This document shows positions 62,663-64,000 of a DNA stretch of 64,000 nucleotides, in pieces (the stretch's first letter is position 1; each line of letters starts with the position of its first letter). Origin of the DNA: Phoebastria nigripes. Its lineage: Eukaryota; Chordata; Aves; Procellariiformes; Diomedeidae. Both the position numbers and the translations under genes were made by a program. The notes below the pieces were generated by a model. The model was not told the origin of the DNA. It was given only the letters and a program-made list of their open reading frames with translations, and did no database searches. The stretch spans positions 427,637 to 491,636 of the forward strand of contig JAYKAV010002419.1 of assembly GCA_035582835.1 (NCBI GenBank). Reading direction: 5' to 3'.

Positions 62663-63308
62663 TATGTAAGAATACTATAAGGCCACATATATCCTACTTA
62701 AGTTTAGTGCATATCTTAAGACTTGAGTTTGCCTTTAATCAAGAAAACACATTGGTTTACCTTGTTTTTAAATGAAATTTTTTAACTTGGTGGGCTGCAG
62801 CCACTGGAGTCCTATTTGATTGAGTATCATCATTCAGCTGTTTTTCAGAATCCTCACCAGCTGGGCCTAGACCCACCATGGTACTTAGGTGCTGAACACC
62901 CACTTATTGAACACATTAATTGAACTCAAGGTGGTATGAGCCTGTATATTTTTGTGATCAGAGCCTAACTTTGTTTAACAAATCCCAGCACTAACAGGTT
63001 AATTTCTGACTTCAAAACCACAATATTTTCTAGGCATGATCTAGTATGCATAGTCATGCGTATTAGAAAGAAGGTAATAGGATCATTGCCATAGATACAT
63101 AAATGAAATAAAACATTGCATGTAATACCCTGGCAGAACAAAGGCTGTACCCTTTTTGTACACCAGCCTGAAACAACCACACGCAGGCTCCACCAGGCTG
63201 GAACTGAGCCAACAGATTATCCATCCTTTCTGTCACACGTGGATTCTCTGANGATCAGCGCCTGGAACTCCATGTGCTCGTTTGATGTTCATCTGTGGTT
63301 GAAGATAA

Positions 63309-63423
63309 TGAATTCGGATACAATCAGACTCAAAAGCGACAATAAGGAGACACATCAAGGACCCCGCATGCCGTACAGCAAGACCTCGCTCCAATACTCC
63401 AATGGGAGCAGCAGTGTCAGAAA
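63309..63423 (+). other. Candidate exon just upstream of the CpG island (unconfirmed)
   Basis: From an ATG with A at -3 (63,309) the frame is open to AAA|gtaagt at 63,424, a near-consensus splice donor. A second ATG follows at 63,368 in a poor context. The encoded peptide is polar and Ser/Asn/Lys-rich and ends MPYSKTSLQYSNGSSSVR before the donor, without low complexity. A T-rich stretch ending in AG at about 63,305 could be an acceptor. I recognise no family. It could be an upstream alternative exon of the gene at 63,907, an exon of another gene, or chance. Confidence 0.2.
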
Positions 63424-63860
63424 GTAAGTTGAAATCTGACAAATCTGCCAAAATGGCTTAGTTGTAACAAGCGATTACTGATCAAAAATAAACTTTGTTT
63501 ACATAGTCCGTTATATGACACTGTACTTGCGCTACCGCGCTCAGTTTTACACGGCTGAACTACCAGCCGAGTAAAAAGTTCCCCCTGCACCTTCTCCTCA
63601 CCCTCCCACAGCTGTACGGGAGAACACAGGCGGCACGGCAGCTCTGTTCGTTACTGTGGCTGCCCGTCCCCGGCAGGCAGGGCACTGCGCAGACCCCCGG
63701 GCGGGCGAGACCGCCTGCCCGCCGGGAGCGGGGCCGTGCCTGTGCCCGGGCCCCCGCAACCGGCGGGCAACGCCCTCCCGCCACCGTCCCTCAGCGCCCC
63801 GCCACGGGGCGCCGGGGCTGCGGAGGGCGCTTCCCGGGGCAGCGGCCCTCTCCCGCACGC

Positions 63861-63890
63861 CTCGCCTCGCCTCGCCTCGCCTCGCCTCAC
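63861..63890 (+). repeat. CTCGC pentamer microsatellite in the CpG island
   Basis: Five exact CTCGC units are followed by one CTCAC unit, about 20 bases before the putative start codon. On the minus strand the same array reads GCGAG and encodes Arg-Gly-Glu-Ala-Arg type runs, which explains the long minus-strand open frames as repeat artefacts. Such arrays in 5' leaders are length-variable and very CpG-dense. Confidence 0.9.
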
Positions 63891-63903
63891 CCCCCGCGGC
63901 GCT

Positions 63904-63914
63904 AAGATGGCGGC
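63904..63914 (+). promoter_or_regulatory. YY1-type element (AAGATGGCGGC) overlapping a start codon
   Basis: The 11 bases read AAGATGGCGGC, the standard downstream YY1 element of many CpG-island promoters. In such promoters it lies just after the transcription start, is orientation-specific and often contains the initiator ATG, as here. Its plus orientation supports rightward transcription with the start a few tens of bases upstream. Binding itself is inferred. Confidence 0.6.
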
Positions 63915-64000
63915 CGCAGGCGGTCCCGCCGCACACCTCCGGGAGCCGGCCGGCCCCGCCGCCCCTCGCACGCCGCCCCGCGGGGCGCAGCCCCCGCCGG
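63907..64000 (+). CDS. 5' end of an unidentified gene, first coding exon (partial, runs off window)
   Basis: The ATG at 63,907 lies in a strong start context (A at -3, G at +4) and inside an AAGATGGCGGC element. The frame stays open for 31 codons to the window edge. It begins MAAAGGPAAHLREPAGPAAP and continues Pro/Arg/Gly-rich, the usual look of a disordered N-terminus encoded in a CpG island. Housekeeping genes often carry a YY1-type element overlapping the initiator Met-Ala-Ala, which is general knowledge rather than something shown here. I do not recognise the protein and see no domain in so short a piece. GC-rich DNA has few stop codons, so openness alone is weak evidence: the minus strand is also open here (for example 63,651-63,971 and 63,598-63,936). 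The call rests mainly on the start context, the element and the island. The true end of the exon lies outside the window. Confidence 0.42.
   Translation, partial: MAAAGGPAAHLREPAGPAAPRTPPRGAQPPP

Larger units (their letters stand above)
53671..63308. other. Non-coding stretch before the terminal CpG island
   Basis: Contains a 201-codon plus frame (54,293-54,898) without recognisable domains, a pyrimidine-rich block (57,100-57,310), the CpG patch with hairpins, the TC repeat with a CpG-containing right flank, A22, a MIR fragment and the 20-bp tandem duplication. No gene is supported. Confidence 0.5.
63590..64000. promoter_or_regulatory. CpG island promoter
   Basis: GC content rises abruptly from about 40% to well over 70% after roughly 63,600, and CpG dinucleotides become dense, whereas they are scarce over most of the window. 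No TATA box stands out, as is usual for island promoters with dispersed start sites. The island reaches the right edge and probably continues. It most likely drives the rightward gene starting at 63,907. The minus strand also offers an open GC-rich leader and a GTGAGG donor-like site near 63,595, so divergent transcription cannot be excluded. Confidence 0.85.

Noticed and set aside
63598..63971. Long minus-strand frames rich in Arg, Gly and Ala in the CpG island
   Set aside because: Largely produced by the CTCGC array and GC richness. The YY1 element orientation favours the plus strand.
1..64000. CRISPR arrays, tRNA/rRNA genes, intact transposases, retroviral genes or a clustered multi-gene system
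   Set aside because: No regularly spaced repeats, no foldable tRNA or rRNA sequence, and no frames with reverse transcriptase, integrase or transposase motifs were seen on either strand.

Overview
The window looks like vertebrate, most likely avian, chromosomal DNA. It is about 60% AT overall and has no closely packed open frames. Open stretches are short and stop-rich on both strands. The recognisable repeats are old and diverged: MIR-type SINE fragments, one long antisense CR1-like LINE, and several families with the 'gggccagattct...gtgtaaat...' or 'cattgaagtcaat' signature known from bird, turtle and crocodile genomes. No Alu or L1 signature is visible. Low repeat density with only decayed copies favours a bird over a turtle. 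The species and chromosome cannot be read from the sequence. Thirty-six isolated single Ns are assembly ambiguities.

Layout. Positions 1 to about 63,300 are non-coding (intergenic or intronic), carrying simple repeats, SINE/LINE relics, short CpG-richer patches and a few inverted repeats. Three short stretches look like exons (567-683 plus; 45,762-45,970 minus; 63,309-63,423 plus), but decoy exons are common in vertebrate DNA and none matches a protein I recognise. The last 400 bases are a clear CpG island with a CTCGC pentamer repeat and an AAGATGGCGGC (YY1-type) element. The ATG inside that element opens a plus-strand reading frame that runs off the window edge. This is the best-supported gene: the 5' end of an unidentified, probably broadly expressed gene reading rightward. 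A divergent minus-strand transcript from the same island is possible.

How the parts relate. If the rightward gene is real, the 63 kb before it is its upstream flank and could hold distal regulatory DNA or the introns of another gene. I see no operon-like, CRISPR, phage, transposase or toxin system, and no previously undescribed multi-gene system. The most checkable oddities are a perfect 13-bp stem near 40.8 kb, a perfect 24-bp palindrome near 29.85 kb, paired hairpins in a GC-rich island near 58.85 kb, an exact 20-bp tandem duplication near 62.64 kb, and the exon-like segments.
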